A stretch of DNA of 20,597 nt. It comes from a virus. The position numbers and the translations under genes were made by a program. Positions 1 to 7,136 of the stretch are shown here, one piece after another. The stretch lies in IMG/VR virus record IMGVR_UViG_3300032271_000515, positions 1-20,597 of that record; one strand, given 5' to 3'. Every line of letters begins with the position of its first letter. Position 1 is the first letter of the stretch. Under the pieces are notes generated by a model. It had not been told where the DNA came from. It was given only the letters and a program-made list of their open reading frames with translations, and ran no database searches.

Positions 1-1
1 T

Positions 2-2113
2 GGCTCCAAGCGCGGAGCAAGGCTGGACGCCGAAGGCCGCGAGCATCTGTTTAATCGGCAAGATTTAAACGATGCCCAAGCTATGGCTGCAAAGTTTAAG
101 CAGATGGGTATCGACTTCGATGCTGTGTACAAGGAGTATCAGAAGTGGAACGAAGCTCTGGTCAAGTATATGAAAGACACCGGGGTCATCTCTGCCGTTG
201 ACGCTGCCTACTTCACGAAGTTTGGAGACTACATTCCTTTCTACCGCCAGATGGACGGTGACAATACTGTTGGTCCCAAAATCTTCTCTGCTATCGCTGG
301 TGTTCAAAAGCCAAAGGCACTGAAGGGTGGCACTGAAAAGCTTGGCGACTTCCTTGAGAACGTGATTCGGAATGCCTCCGCTGCTGTTGACTCAGGAATG
401 AAGAACATCGCGGCAACCCGTGGCATCCGTGACGCCCTCGATTCTGGAACCGCGAGACAGGTTCCGGTTCCTAATCAGGACTCTGTTAGCGTTAAAGAGG
501 CTGGGTTAACAAAACACTATGAGCTTGATGACCCGCTGCTCTATGAAGCGTTTAAAGGTCTTAACATCCCCCGGATGCCTTGGCTACAGCTTCTTGCAAA
601 GCCAGCGGATATCCTGCGGAACTTTGTTACTAAGGACCCCGGATTTATTCTGGCTAACATCATGCGTGACTCAGTCTCTGCGTGGGTTACCTCCGGGTCC
701 AGCATGATTCCCGTCATTGATTCGTTTAAACAGTTTGGGAAAATCCTAGCTAACCAGTCGCCCGAGGCGGCGGCTATGGCTAGGGCTGGTCTTGGTGGCT
801 ATGAGTTTAAAGGCTCACTCAAAGACAGCGCCGAGTCTTTTGAGAAAGCGCTACGCGCAAAGACCGGAACCAGAACCGCGACAGAGAAAGCCCTGCTCCC
901 TGTCACGAAGCTTTGGGACATGCTTGAGCATGGCTCCAACGCCTCGGACATGGCAACCCGCGCAGAGGTTTACAAGCGCGTACTGAAGGAAACCAACAAC
1001 GAAGCAGAGGCACTCTTCCAAGCATCAGAGGTTATGAACTTCTCAAGGAAGGGCAACTTCCCTGTGATTCAAGCTGTCACCGCCCTTGTGCCCTTTATGA
1101 ATGCCCGCATCCAAGGTATGGATGTGCTGTACCGTTCCGGGTTTGGCAAAGCCGCAAGCGCAAACAAAGAGCGCATGCAGAAAGCTTTCATTGTTCGCTC
1201 ACTGTCCTTGTTGGCTCTGAGCGCAATGTATTGGGCAATGGTTCACGATGACGATGAGTACAAGAAGCTCACCAAAGAAGAACGTGATGGGTACTGGATT
1301 ATTCCGGCTTTAAGCTTTAACGGTAAACCTTTCCGGTTCCCAATCCCGTTTGAGATTGGCGTGGTGTTTAAAGTTCTTCCTGAGCGCATCCTTGAACTGA
1401 AGTACGGTCAGGACACTCCAAAGGACTTTACCGAATCCATCTCTCGCAACTTGATGGATACGCTCAAGTTCAACCCAATACCGCAAGCGTTCATTCCCTT
1501 CTATGAGAACATTAGCAATCACTCCTTCTTTACCGGAGAGAAGATTGTTGGTCGCGGTCTTGAGGATGTAGCGAAGCCTTTGCAGTACACCGCATCAACT
1601 TCTAATGCTGCGCGTTGGTTTGGCGAACAAACCGGTATGTCGCCTATCCAGATAGAAAACGTTGTTCGTGGCTACACTGGCACGATGGGCATGTATGCAG
1701 TCAACATGCTGGATTCGTTTTTTGCTACTCAAGATGCTCCGGTTAAAGCAACCACAAGGGCAGAGCAGTTGCCTGTTGTTAAGAGGTTTTTTGCCTCTGA
1801 TTCCGGTACGGTCGCCCAATACTACGACCTTAAAGGCGAAGTCGATGAGGTTGTTAGGACCGTGAACTTTTTGAGTTTAAACGACCCAGACAAGCTTGAA
1901 GCGTATCTCAAAGACAATGAGAACACTTACATGCTGAAAGACTTCGTTAGTTCTATTGAGAAGGACATGAAGGAAATCAGGGAATACCGCAACGCGGTCA
2001 ACGCTGACAAAGATATTAGCGCTGATGAAAAGCGGGCAATCCTAGATGAATTGCATGACTACGAAGTAGCCTTAACCTCAGATGTCAAGGCAATCAGAAA
2101 AGAGTACCATTGA
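2..2113 (+). CDS. Large polyvalent/internal virion protein, C-terminal part (LPD38-like)
   Basis: The frame is open from base 2 to the stop, with no start in context, so this is the C-terminal part (about 703 aa) of a longer gene cut by the window edge. The stretch around FVTKDPGFILANIMRD and the later NFSRKGNFPVIQAV / LVPFMNARIQG block resemble the LPD38 'large polyvalent protein-associated' domain of giant phage proteins, which are injected with the DNA or sit inside the capsid. A hydrophobic stretch (SLSLLALSAMYWAMV) is followed by an acidic patch, and the C-terminus is Lys/Glu-rich and probably helical. The family call is from recalled sequence similarity. Function (DNA ejection or host defence modulation) is inference. 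The last 20 bases overlap the convergent HNH gene. Six TTTAAA-core motifs lie inside it. Confidence 0.75.
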   Translation, partial: GSKRGARLDAEGREHLFNRQDLNDAQAMAAKFKQMGIDFDAVYKEYQKWNEALVKYMKDTGVISAVDAAYFTKFGDYIPFYRQMDGDNTVGPKIFSAIAGVQKPKALKGGTEKLGDFLENVIRNASAAVDSGMKNIAATRGIRDALDSGTARQVPVPNQDSVSVKEAGLTKHYELDDPLLYEAFKGLNIPRMPWLQLLAKPADILRNFVTKDPGFILANIMRDSVSAWVTSGSSMIPVIDSFKQFGKILANQSPEAAAMARAGLGGYEFKGSLKDSAESFEKALRAKTGTRTATEKALLPVTKLWDMLEHGSNASDMATRAEVYKRVLKETNNEAEALFQASEVMNFSRKGNFPVIQAVTALVPFMNARIQGMDVLYRSGFGKAASANKERMQKAFIVRSLSLLALSAMYWAMVHDDDEYKKLTKEERDGYWIIPALSFNGKPFRFPIPFEIGVVFKVLPERILELKYGQDTPKDFTESISRNLMDTLKFNPIPQAFIPFYENISNHSFFTGEKIVGRGLEDVAKPLQYTASTSNAARWFGEQTGMSPIQIENVVRGYTGTMGMYAVNMLDSFFATQDAPVKATTRAEQLPVVKRFFASDSGTVAQYYDLKGEVDEVVRTVNFLSLNDPDKLEAYLKDNENTYMLKDFVSSIEKDMKEIREYRNAVNADKDISADEKRAILDELHDYEVALTSDVKAIRKEYH

Positions 2114-2384
2114 GCGCAAGCTGAACATCATTTAAAAGGTCTTGTTCATCAAAGCCCCAATGTTTAACAAAGCCTTTAGTACCTAGCCCATGAACGCCCG
2201 TGTTGCCACGGTGATGTTCTGGGCATAGAGGGATAACGTCCCAGTTGCTTGCGCGGCGACCAGCGCCCGTACCCGCTCTGGGATGATGCAACTCCGCAGG
2301 GGTTCCGGGGTATCCCATCCTTTTACAGACAAGGCACCCAAGTTCCGCTACGGAGTTCATGTACTTCTTCTCAGCCTTGGTCAA
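2094..2384 (-). CDS. HNH-type nuclease, Ref/DUF968-like
   Basis: This 96-aa protein has a zinc/HNH arrangement: C17-x2-C20, then ELHHPR (H33,H34), IPLCPEHH (C54,H57,H58) and H65. It matches the compact metal-finger endonuclease pattern of phage P1 Ref and DUF968 proteins, which nick or cut DNA, in Ref's case in a RecA-dependent way. The start is TTG, overlapping the upstream gene's stop as TTGA; an internal ATG at residue 9 would still keep the motifs. It is the last gene of the leftward operon, and its 3' end overlaps the end of the convergent polyvalent-protein gene by 20 bp. The fold is well supported; a link to recombination is inferred from the ERF/nuclease operon. Confidence 0.8.
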   Translation of the reverse strand: MTKAEKKYMNSVAELGCLVCKRMGYPGTPAELHHPRAGTGAGRRASNWDVIPLCPEHHRGNTGVHGLGTKGFVKHWGFDEQDLLNDVQLALNGTLF

Positions 2385-2572
2385 TGAGTCAAGTCCCCAA
2401 ACTCTTGGCTGATTTTGTGGTCAATGTAATCGTCTAGTTCTTGTTCTTTGTTTAAACCCTCTGCAATGTCGCGCTGACGCCCAGCTAAGAACTCGCGCCT
2501 TAACCATCTATAACGATTAGATTCAAGCAATCTAAGTTCAATTGCCTCAACAAGTTTTGCTTTATTGTCCAT
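2381..2572 (-). CDS. Hypothetical small charged protein (63 aa)
   Basis: I do not recognise this protein. It is highly charged (many Arg, Glu, Lys, Asp) and probably all helical, with no membrane segment or Cys. It starts at ATG 2572, overlaps the gene before it by 11 nt, and its TGA overlaps the TTG start of the HNH gene, so the two are probably translationally coupled. One exact GTTTAAAC (2450-2457) encodes its Leu-Asn pair in EGLNKE. Confidence 0.6.
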   Translation of the reverse strand: MDNKAKLVEAIELRLLESNRYRWLRREFLAGRQRDIAEGLNKEQELDDYIDHKISQEFGDLTH

Positions 2573-2759
2573 GATATGGAAACACCATTGATTTGATTTT
2601 GGTAAACATAGAAGGCATCAGTCTTTCGTTCCATACAAGAAACTCTTGCAACCTGTGCATGTCATAGCACATTTCTGCGTGACGATACCAAACTGGCGTG
2701 TAGTGGATGCCAATCCTGCTCTTGTCCCAGTCTTTAATAAATTTACCGCCCAACAGCAT
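2562..2759 (-). CDS. Hypothetical small protein (65 aa)
   Basis: The family is unknown. It is rich in Tyr, Trp, His and Met with basic ends (YTPVWYRHAEMCYDMHRL) and has no clear signal or membrane segment. ATG at 2759. It overlaps the preceding gene by 17 nt and the following gene by 11 nt, fitting the tightly packed leftward operon. Coding is supported mainly by this packing and frame continuity. Confidence 0.5.
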   Translation of the reverse strand: MLLGGKFIKDWDKSRIGIHYTPVWYRHAEMCYDMHRLQEFLVWNERLMPSMFTKIKSMVFPYHGQ

Positions 2760-2943
2760 ATTTGCTCCAATAGATGTAGCTTGAATAGTGTGCCCCGCTC
2801 CTTGCTAAGTTTTCAATTTCATCAAACATGTCGCAAAACTCTTCGGGGCTAGTGTCATGGGATGCGCTCATTTCGCTAAGTCTAGTTGCCAATAACTTTA
2901 TATTGACCACCGCTTCAGCTATCAAAATCTTTTCATTCTCCAC
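2743..2943 (-). CDS. Hypothetical helical protein (66 aa, GTG start)
   Basis: Unrecognised, predicted helical and acidic in the middle (SPEEFCDMFDEIENLA). The start is GTG at 2943, inside the last codons of the DUF3310 gene (11-nt overlap). An AGG-type ribosome site lies just upstream. It ends with an aromatic segment (YSSYIYWSKY). Confidence 0.55.
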   Translation of the reverse strand: MENEKILIAEAVVNIKLLATRLSEMSASHDTSPEEFCDMFDEIENLARSGAHYSSYIYWSKYAVGR

Positions 2944-3154
2944 CGCTCACCTCAATCAGTTTACTTAAATACCAAGCCGCCTTCTCGTAGTCTTCAAGCG
3001 CGTTGCCTTTGCGCCCAGCGCGGCTTAGATACTTCATGCAGTTTAAACGCAGATACCCAGCAAATTCTGCCGGTGTGCTCTTTGCTTCTAAGAACTCAAT
3101 TGTTTCAATCCCACCGTATGTATAGTGCGGTGGATGGTTCACCATGTCGTTCAT
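2933..3154 (-). CDS. DUF3310 protein, T7 gp1.7-like nucleotide kinase family
   Basis: This 73-aa protein begins VNHPPHYTYGGIETIEFL and ends with a YLSRAGRKGNALEDYEKA block followed by AAWYLSKLIE. That pattern is the hallmark of DUF3310. The family includes T7 gp1.7, a thymidylate/nucleotide kinase involved in dideoxynucleotide sensitivity. The small size is normal for the family. It starts at ATG 3154 behind GGAG with 5-nt spacing; the ATG overlaps the upstream stop. A GTTTAAAC copy (3041-3048) encodes the Leu-Asn of LRLNCM. Family assignment is strong; enzymatic activity here is inferred from T7. Confidence 0.88.
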   Translation of the reverse strand: MNDMVNHPPHYTYGGIETIEFLEAKSTPAEFAGYLRLNCMKYLSRAGRKGNALEDYEKAAWYLSKLIEVSGGE

Positions 3155-3381
3155 CTGGTCTCCTTGAGTTGTTTCTTTAGGCTATGGTTTTCTTCCATAA
3201 CATCTTGCAGCATTTTTATATGCTCTCGGTGTCGAGCCTCCATTGTTTTAACCAATCTATCAAACTGGGAAGACCACATCTGCATGCTGTTCTTTAGTGA
3301 CTCTGATTGCCACCAAACATAATCTTCGGCAATGCCTTCTATTTGAATACTGTCTTTGATTTTAAATTCATCGTTATCCAT
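3151..3381 (-). CDS. Hypothetical coiled-coil protein (76 aa)
   Basis: No family is recognised. Residues from about 30 to the end are rich in Met, Glu, Lys and Gln with heptad-like spacing (EARHREHIKMLQDVMEEN), predicting a coiled coil. The N-terminus contains aromatic EDYVWWQSE. It starts at ATG 3381 after an AGGTGA ribosome site and ends in a 4-nt ATGA overlap with the DUF3310 gene. Confidence 0.6.
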   Translation of the reverse strand: MDNDEFKIKDSIQIEGIAEDYVWWQSESLKNSMQMWSSQFDRLVKTMEARHREHIKMLQDVMEENHSLKKQLKETR

Positions 3382-3389
3382 ATATCACC

Positions 3390-3533
3390 TCAAAATAAAG
3401 CATCAGGTACGTTAGACAAATCCAGCTTTGGTTTGCGCTGGCGTTTAAACTTTTGCACGATGTGTGGGTATGGCGGTACGGACCACACCCACCGTACTAC
3501 GTTGCCTTCGTCGTCAAGGATTCCGTACCTCAT
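3390..3533 (-). CDS. Short phage protein, 47 aa (MRYGILDDEG...)
   Basis: This reading frame runs ATG 3533 to TGA 3390 and starts MRYGILDDEGNVVRWVWS, then PPYPHIVQKFKRQRKPK. An AGGAGG ribosome site sits 6 nt before the ATG, which strongly supports translation. The short 'YG-x-LD-x-G-x-VVRW' type protein with a basic tail looks like a recurrent small phage gene, but I know no function. It overlaps the lipoprotein gene by 20 nt. The exact GTTTAAAC at 3443-3450 encodes its Phe-Lys. Confidence 0.72.
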   Translation of the reverse strand: MRYGILDDEGNVVRWVWSVPPYPHIVQKFKRQRKPKLDLSNVPDALF

Positions 3534-3708
3534 TTGGCTCCTCCTTTACACAAACATAGTTGGGGTACGGCTGCATGTACCCGATTCCCTTTTGCATATC
3601 AATCCATTGCCACACATAGTATTCCCCTTTCTGAACCACTTTGCCGCCTTGCTCTGTACAGGTTGGTCCGCATCCGAATAAGGGGAGACAAAGTAGGAGC
3701 CACTTCAT
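3514..3708 (-). CDS. Small lipoprotein (64 aa)
   Basis: The N-terminus MKWLLLCLPLFGC is a short signal peptide with an LFGC lipobox, so the mature protein would begin at Cys13 as a lipidated envelope protein. The rest is small, with one further CxxC-like region (GCGPTC). The start at ATG 3708 is preferred over an upstream in-frame GTG because it makes an exact ATGA overlap with the previous stop. Possible roles are superinfection exclusion or an Rz1-like function; neither is shown, and no Rz partner is adjacent. Confidence 0.68.
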   Translation of the reverse strand: MKWLLLCLPLFGCGPTCTEQGGKVVQKGEYYVWQWIDMQKGIGYMQPYPNYVCVKEEPNEVRNP

Positions 3709-4028
3709 GTGTTCTTCTCTTCGTTGGGCCACTGCGCCCACATAATTGGTTTACCAACCAAGTGCTCCTTCTCAAGCACCGCCGTTACAAATTCCAGCGG
3801 TGATACTTGAACCGGTTTTTCCCGACCATGCGCGGCGTCTCTAGCGGGGCATTCTCGCCCTTGGTTACAGTTGCCGTTACACGGTGGGCATGACTGATTT
3901 AAACCCGCATCCCATCCATCAGACCAAGCTTCAAAGATGTAACCCTCCATAGGATGGTAGCTACCCATTGGTTGATTCTTTCCGTGCTTTTGATACCACC
4001 ATTGACGCCACGCTTCGCTTTTTGTCAT
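3705..4028 (-). CDS. Hypothetical Cys-rich phage protein (107 aa)
   Basis: The centre contains CPPCNGNCNQGRECPARD, a five-Cys cluster (spacing 2, 3 and 6) that could bind a metal. Comparable CNQGR(D/E)CPAR segments occur in small phage proteins of beta- and gammaproteobacterial phages, from memory. The N-terminus is Trp-rich (EAWRQWWYQKHGK). Possibly two small modules are fused: a Trp/His region and an FVTAVLEKEHLVGKP tail. It overlaps both neighbours by 4 nt (ATGA). Function unknown. Confidence 0.65.
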   Translation of the reverse strand: MTKSEAWRQWWYQKHGKNQPMGSYHPMEGYIFEAWSDGWDAGLNQSCPPCNGNCNQGRECPARDAAHGREKPVQVSPLEFVTAVLEKEHLVGKPIMWAQWPNEEKNT

Positions 4029-4315
4029 TGTCTTGCCCTTATAAGGATTTCCAGTTCTTTAGGAGACAAAGTTCTTCCTTTGCCTTTAAATATTACATAC
4101 TCGGTCCAAGGTCTTGTCCAAAGACATTTAATCTCTGGCTTTGCCCTTGAGTTAATAAGTTCATCAGTAGTGTAGGTAACGCCACCAAGACCAACCCATT
4201 CATGCGGCCTGACGTAATCAGGAACAATGATTTGTTCTGTATTTGGTATTCTGAATACAGGCTCAAGACTGTAATCAGTGTTTCGTTTGTTTAATTCTGT
4301 GATGCTGAAGCCCAT
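4025..4315 (-). CDS. Hypothetical protein (96 aa)
   Basis: No family recognised. Mixed alpha/beta composition with RIPNTEQIIVPDYVRP and WVGLGGVTYTTDE segments. ATG 4315 is chosen because AAAGGG lies 9 nt upstream; an in-frame TTG at 4324 has no room for a ribosome site. It overlaps the PD-(D/E)XK-like gene by 25 nt and the next gene by 4 nt. Confidence 0.55.
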   Translation of the reverse strand: MGFSITELNKRNTDYSLEPVFRIPNTEQIIVPDYVRPHEWVGLGGVTYTTDELINSRAKPEIKCLWTRPWTEYVIFKGKGRTLSPKELEILIRARQ

Positions 4316-4650
4316 TTGTACCAACCCTTTATGTAGTCTTTTAGTTCATCCATTGTTCTGCCAAGCACAATGCGTTTGCCGTCTTCTTTAAGTATGCAAA
4401 ACCCACTAACGTTTGTTCCGTTGTCTCCAACTATGATTAGTACCGTGTAGTCAGGACTCACCATCTTTCTTAGCAACAACTCCTGACCCCAAGGCATAAC
4501 CTCTGATTCCCTTTTCCATTCTGCAACCAAAAACTTTCCGTTTCTTTCCATAATCATATCCAGATTAGAAGGCAAGAACTTTGGGTTTGATTCGATAAGA
4601 CCTTGGAATTCTGTAAAGTCAACATGAAGAGCAAACGGATTCCGCATCAT
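4291..4650 (-). CDS. PD-(D/E)XK nuclease-like protein (119 aa)
   Basis: The core reads PSNLDMIMERNGKFLVAEWKRE: Asp31 on one strand, then Glu44-Trp-Lys46 as the E-x-K half of the PD-(D/E)XK active site, followed by a Gln56 in WGQELLLRKM. This fits the restriction-endonuclease fold as seen in small phage resolvase/endonuclease-like proteins. The tail holds a strand-rich TVLIIVGDNG segment. Two adjacent ATGs (4650 and 4647) are possible; the first overlaps the upstream TGA as ATGA. It could cut branched or single-strand-containing DNA, or be an inactive relative. The fold call is motif-based. Confidence 0.6.
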   Translation of the reverse strand: MMRNPFALHVDFTEFQGLIESNPKFLPSNLDMIMERNGKFLVAEWKRESEVMPWGQELLLRKMVSPDYTVLIIVGDNGTNVSGFCILKEDGKRIVLGRTMDELKDYIKGWYKWASASQN

Positions 4651-4868
4651 AACTTTTCTTTTTTATCATTTATGTCGTTAACTTTTGATAGTATCAATCC
4701 TTGTAAAATTAAAATCTTTTGAGTTAAATTAAATATTTCTTTCTTTACTTCTTCATTAGATATATCAGATAGAATACTAAGTAAACTATGAATGTCATGT
4801 ATATCGCTGTGAAGGCGTCTACCATTTTCTGGTTCGCCTTCTTCTGGGGATGGCAACGATTCCTTCAT
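4647..4868 (-). CDS. Hypothetical helical protein (73 aa)
   Basis: Starts MKESLPSPEEGEPENGRR and continues into a Leu/Ile/Asn/Lys-rich helical stretch that may form a coiled coil. ATG 4868 has a GGAGG ribosome site 6 nt upstream, so it is preferred to the longer TTG frame from 4916. The 5' end lies inside the preceding gene (50-nt overlap). The 3' half is markedly AT-rich compared with neighbours. Function unknown. Confidence 0.55.
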   Translation of the reverse strand: MKESLPSPEEGEPENGRRLHSDIHDIHSLLSILSDISNEEVKKEIFNLTQKILILQGLILSKVNDINDKKEKL

Positions 4869-5001
4869 CTGGTTCCTCCAACATTTCATCAGCAATTTCA
4901 AAAGCGAGAGCGGCAATCTCTGAGGCGTTTAAATGGGGCTTGGACTGAACCAAGCCGTTCATTGCAAACGCAGCCAAGAACAATCTCAACTCATTGTCCA
5001 T
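4819..5001 (-). CDS. Hypothetical small protein (60 aa)
   Basis: A helical N-terminal region (LRLFLAAFAMNGL, then ASEIAALAFEIADEML) is followed by a short acidic linker and a basic end (PRRRRTRKW). The ASEIAALAFEIADEML segment resembles small phage proteins of unknown role. The basic tail could contact nucleic acid (inference). It overlaps the RHH gene by 11 nt. A GTTTAAAT motif encodes Leu-Asn in PHLNAS. Confidence 0.6.
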   Translation of the reverse strand: MDNELRLFLAAFAMNGLVQSKPHLNASEIAALAFEIADEMLEEPDEGIVAIPRRRRTRKW

Positions 5002-5296
5002 CGCGGATAGCCGAAGTAATGTTTTCAGAAACCAAGTCTGCGAATGACTTACCTGACGGGAACATCATCCTCGCCCCCTCAGTAGCATGCGTAAGCTTGA
5101 TTGCCTCCATCAGGCCAGCGTTGAACCCTGTATTGAAATCGTTACCTTGTAGTCTCATCCTGACCCCCTCCCTGACAATTTGAGATGCGGTCATCTTGTT
5201 GTCAGAGGCGTACTTAGTTAACGCCTCTTTGTCTTCCGGTGTTAGGTAAATCATTACCGGGGTGACTGTCTTAAAACGACTCTTTGAATTGTTCAT
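4991..5296 (-). CDS. Ribbon-helix-helix DNA-binding protein
   Basis: Residues 14-49 fit the ribbon-helix-helix fold: a strand VMIYLTPED, a helix KEALTKYASDNK, and a second helix TASQIVREGVRMRL. Such proteins (Arc, MetJ, CopG-like) dimerise and use the strand to read DNA as repressors. The 101-aa length leaves a C-terminal extension (about 50-101) of unknown role. ATG 5296 lies within the end of the preceding gene. It may autoregulate this operon or bind one of the repeated palindromes in the genome, which is speculation. Confidence 0.75.
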   Translation of the reverse strand: MNNSKSRFKTVTPVMIYLTPEDKEALTKYASDNKMTASQIVREGVRMRLQGNDFNTGFNAGLMEAIKLTHATEGARMMFPSGKSFADLVSENITSAIRDGQ

Positions 5297-5675
5297 ATTT
5301 TTTCATTAACTCATCGAAAAGGGTTTGCGCCTCAATGTCGTTATTGAGTTCGCTTCTGGATGTTATGCCACAGAAACTATAGATGGCGTTGATAGCATCC
5401 TGCTCCGTAACACCTTCACTGTTAAACTCGTTGTATACCCAGAACTGAAAGTCCCGGTCACGGCAAAGTATCCCAGCCTTCTGCACCCTGTTTAAATAGG
5501 GCACAGGATGTTCATCGTCGCCAATCCTAACCAACGCACATCCGTACCGCGCCCCAACGAAATCCCTGAATAATTCTTCGGGGATATCGTCAGGGTGGAT
5601 TCGTAGTGTTAGCACGAACCCAGCGGCATCCTGTTTGAGGGCAATCTTTTGACACTCAAACTGGAGGGCTTTCAT
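5271..5675 (-). CDS. Conserved phage hypothetical protein (134 aa)
   Basis: Two blocks look like recurrent phage sequence: TLRIHPDDIPEELFRDFVG followed by YGCALVRIGDDE, and a C-terminal FCGITSRSELNNDIEAQ block ending in a helical tail. I recall similar two-block proteins in phage recombination clusters but know no activity. The 'SRSEL' end may be a helical DNA- or protein-binding module. ATG 5675 overlaps the upstream stop as ATGA; the 3' end overlaps the RHH gene by 26 nt. GTTTAAAT (5490-5497) encodes Leu-Asn of PYLNRV. Confidence 0.6.
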   Translation of the reverse strand: MKALQFECQKIALKQDAAGFVLTLRIHPDDIPEELFRDFVGARYGCALVRIGDDEHPVPYLNRVQKAGILCRDRDFQFWVYNEFNSEGVTEQDAINAIYSFCGITSRSELNNDIEAQTLFDELMKKYEQFKESF

Positions 5676-6034
5676 TCGTTGAACACCTTCCCTTCAAGGT
5701 AGCCAATCACAATGAGAGCGGCTTTGTGTTGCTTCTCGACCTTCTCAATGTGAAGTTTTGCAGCATTCAAATCTTTGCGAAACGTTTCAACTTCAATTGT
5801 CAAATGCAATATTTCATTCTTTGCATTCTTTAAATTTGCGTTTGCAACAATAGCTTCAAAGTTTGCTTGAACGGCTTTCTCTCGGATTTTAGTAACAGAA
5901 ACTTTTCGTTTGGAAACCGGTTTCTTTTTAACGCCTTCCCCGTTCTTAACTCCGGTAGGGCGACCACGCCGTTTGACCGTTGGCGTGGTGGGTGCAGTTT
6001 CGATTGCTGCAATGTTTTCAGAAGTCAATGTCAT
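5672..6034 (-). CDS. AT-hook-like, coiled-coil DNA-binding protein (120 aa)
   Basis: The N-terminal third carries VKRRGRPTGVKN, which fits the AT-hook core R-G-R-P flanked by basic residues, followed by a very basic linker (KKKPVSKRKVSVTK). The C-terminal half is a Lys/Glu/Ala-rich helix with coiled-coil character. ATG 6034 is preferred over an in-frame TTG at 6070 because a GAAGAG ribosome site lies about 7-8 nt upstream. An AT-hook binds the minor groove of AT-rich DNA, so the TTTAAA cores spread over this genome are a conceivable target (inference). Confidence 0.6.
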   Translation of the reverse strand: MTLTSENIAAIETAPTTPTVKRRGRPTGVKNGEGVKKKPVSKRKVSVTKIREKAVQANFEAIVANANLKNAKNEILHLTIEVETFRKDLNAAKLHIEKVEKQHKAALIVIGYLEGKVFNE

Positions 6035-6302
6035 CGTTAAACTCTTCTCGTTTAGGTTGAGGTTTTGCAAAGGGTTCCTTTGGTTTCCACTGGTCTACCT
6101 TCAGTGAGAGGTAACTCTTACCGGAGGTCTTAGAGGTTGATTTCCAACCGCTAATCTTTACTAGCGCCATCCCGTCTTCACCAATGTCTAAACCTCTGGT
6201 GTCAATCAGGATGTCGCCGCGCATGTCAGGGCTACCCTCGGTAGTCTTGACATTCACTTTAAACATCGAGCCGGTGTTCGGCTTGGGTACAAACTTATCC
6301 AC
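6018..6302 (-). CDS. DUF736-like / putative ssDNA-binding protein
   Basis: The segment ALVKISGWKSTSKTSGKSYL followed by SLKVDQW resembles the GxAWxKTSxxGxxYLSVK core of DUF736 proteins. The C-terminus EEFNDDIDF looks like the acidic-aromatic tip used by SSB proteins to recruit partners. Together with the adjacent ERF annealing gene this suggests an OB-like single-strand DNA-binding partner (inference). The start is GTG 6302, one base after the ERF stop, with an AAGG ribosome site 5-7 nt upstream. CTTTAAAC at 6257-6264 encodes Phe-Lys in MFKVN. Confidence 0.62.
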   Translation of the reverse strand: MDKFVPKPNTGSMFKVNVKTTEGSPDMRGDILIDTRGLDIGEDGMALVKISGWKSTSKTSGKSYLSLKVDQWKPKEPFAKPQPKREEFNDDIDF

Positions 6303-6303
6303 G

Positions 6304-6966
6304 TTATGCCTTCATGTTTGATTTGAGTTCGTTAAACTTGGTCCTAAGCTGTTCGTAAAGCTCAGGCGATTCCTCCTTCAATTGATTGATGTCTGGCTGG
6401 TTGTCTTTCCATACACCGGCAAGCTCTGCCTTTGTTGTCAATAGATTTGCCCATTCGATAGTCTTCTCAACGAAGAGCGCATGGTTAGGGTTAACGGGCT
6501 TCTCTACCGGTTTCTCTACCTGCTTTTCTACAAGCTTCTCGACTGCCTTCTCAACTGCCTTTGTTACTGGCTTTTCAATTTGCTTGTCGGCTTGGTTGGC
6601 AGAATCAACCATGTCATGTTCAGTAATCTCCATAGCCATCAGCCATAGATACCTACGCAAATAGGTATGGGTTGCACCAAGATTTTGTATTGCCTGACCC
6701 CTTGGGTTCTGTGCGTGTACCGCAGGGCTAACAAACGCAACGCTACCGGTTCCTTCGGTGTCATGGATTGTCAGGGTTACATTGTCACCCTCAAAACTAA
6801 ACACTCCACATAAACCAACTTCATTAAATATCTTATGAATGTGTGGTACAAAATCTCCCAACTCAAAGTATTTAAATCCTTGCCCAAAGTTATTCTCACC
6901 TGACTTCTTCATTTCAACCAAAGAAAGCTGCGCTCTTGCAGCGGTGAGTTTTTTATAAACAGTCAT
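6304..6966 (-). CDS. erf: ERF-family single-strand annealing protein
   Basis: This 220-aa protein matches the ERF superfamily of phage recombinases. The diagnostic block GQAIQNLGATHTYLRRYLWL (residues 90-109) is followed by DMVDS, and the N-terminus carries the usual FGQGFKYFELGDFVPHIH region. ERF proteins form rings and anneal complementary single strands during phage recombination and genome circularisation. Residues 131-158 form a repeated EK(P/A/L/Q)V linker that separates the annealing core from a C-terminal helical domain. It sits in an ATGA-coupled operon with a 57-aa protein and a RecB/Cas4-type nuclease, a classic exonuclease-annealase pair. Confidence 0.88.
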   Translation of the reverse strand: MTVYKKLTAARAQLSLVEMKKSGENNFGQGFKYFELGDFVPHIHKIFNEVGLCGVFSFEGDNVTLTIHDTEGTGSVAFVSPAVHAQNPRGQAIQNLGATHTYLRRYLWLMAMEITEHDMVDSANQADKQIEKPVTKAVEKAVEKLVEKQVEKPVEKPVNPNHALFVEKTIEWANLLTTKAELAGVWKDNQPDINQLKEESPELYEQLRTKFNELKSNMKA

Positions 6967-7136
6967 AGTGTTTCCAAGTATTTGCGAGTCAATATTTTTG
7001 CTGCTAAAACAATCTCATCACCAAAATGCCTTTCCCATATATGCGAGTCTGCATGCAAAGCATCAATCTCCTTTTTGTTTATTAGCGGGGCAAGCGCCAA
7101 CATAAAGTCATAAGTCATCTCTTGTGCTGTTTTCAT
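6963..7136 (-). CDS. Small protein between nuclease and ERF (57 aa)
   Basis: Runs ATG 7136 to TGA 6963 and begins MKTAQEMTYDFMLALAPLIN. Both ends show exact ATGA overlaps, upstream with the nuclease stop and downstream with the ERF start, which is strong evidence that it is translated. It is helical, with HADSHIWERHFGDEIV in the centre, and has no recognised family. Its placement between the two halves of a recombination module suggests a coupling or accessory role (inference). Confidence 0.75.
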   Translation of the reverse strand: MKTAQEMTYDFMLALAPLINKKEIDALHADSHIWERHFGDEIVLAAKILTRKYLETL

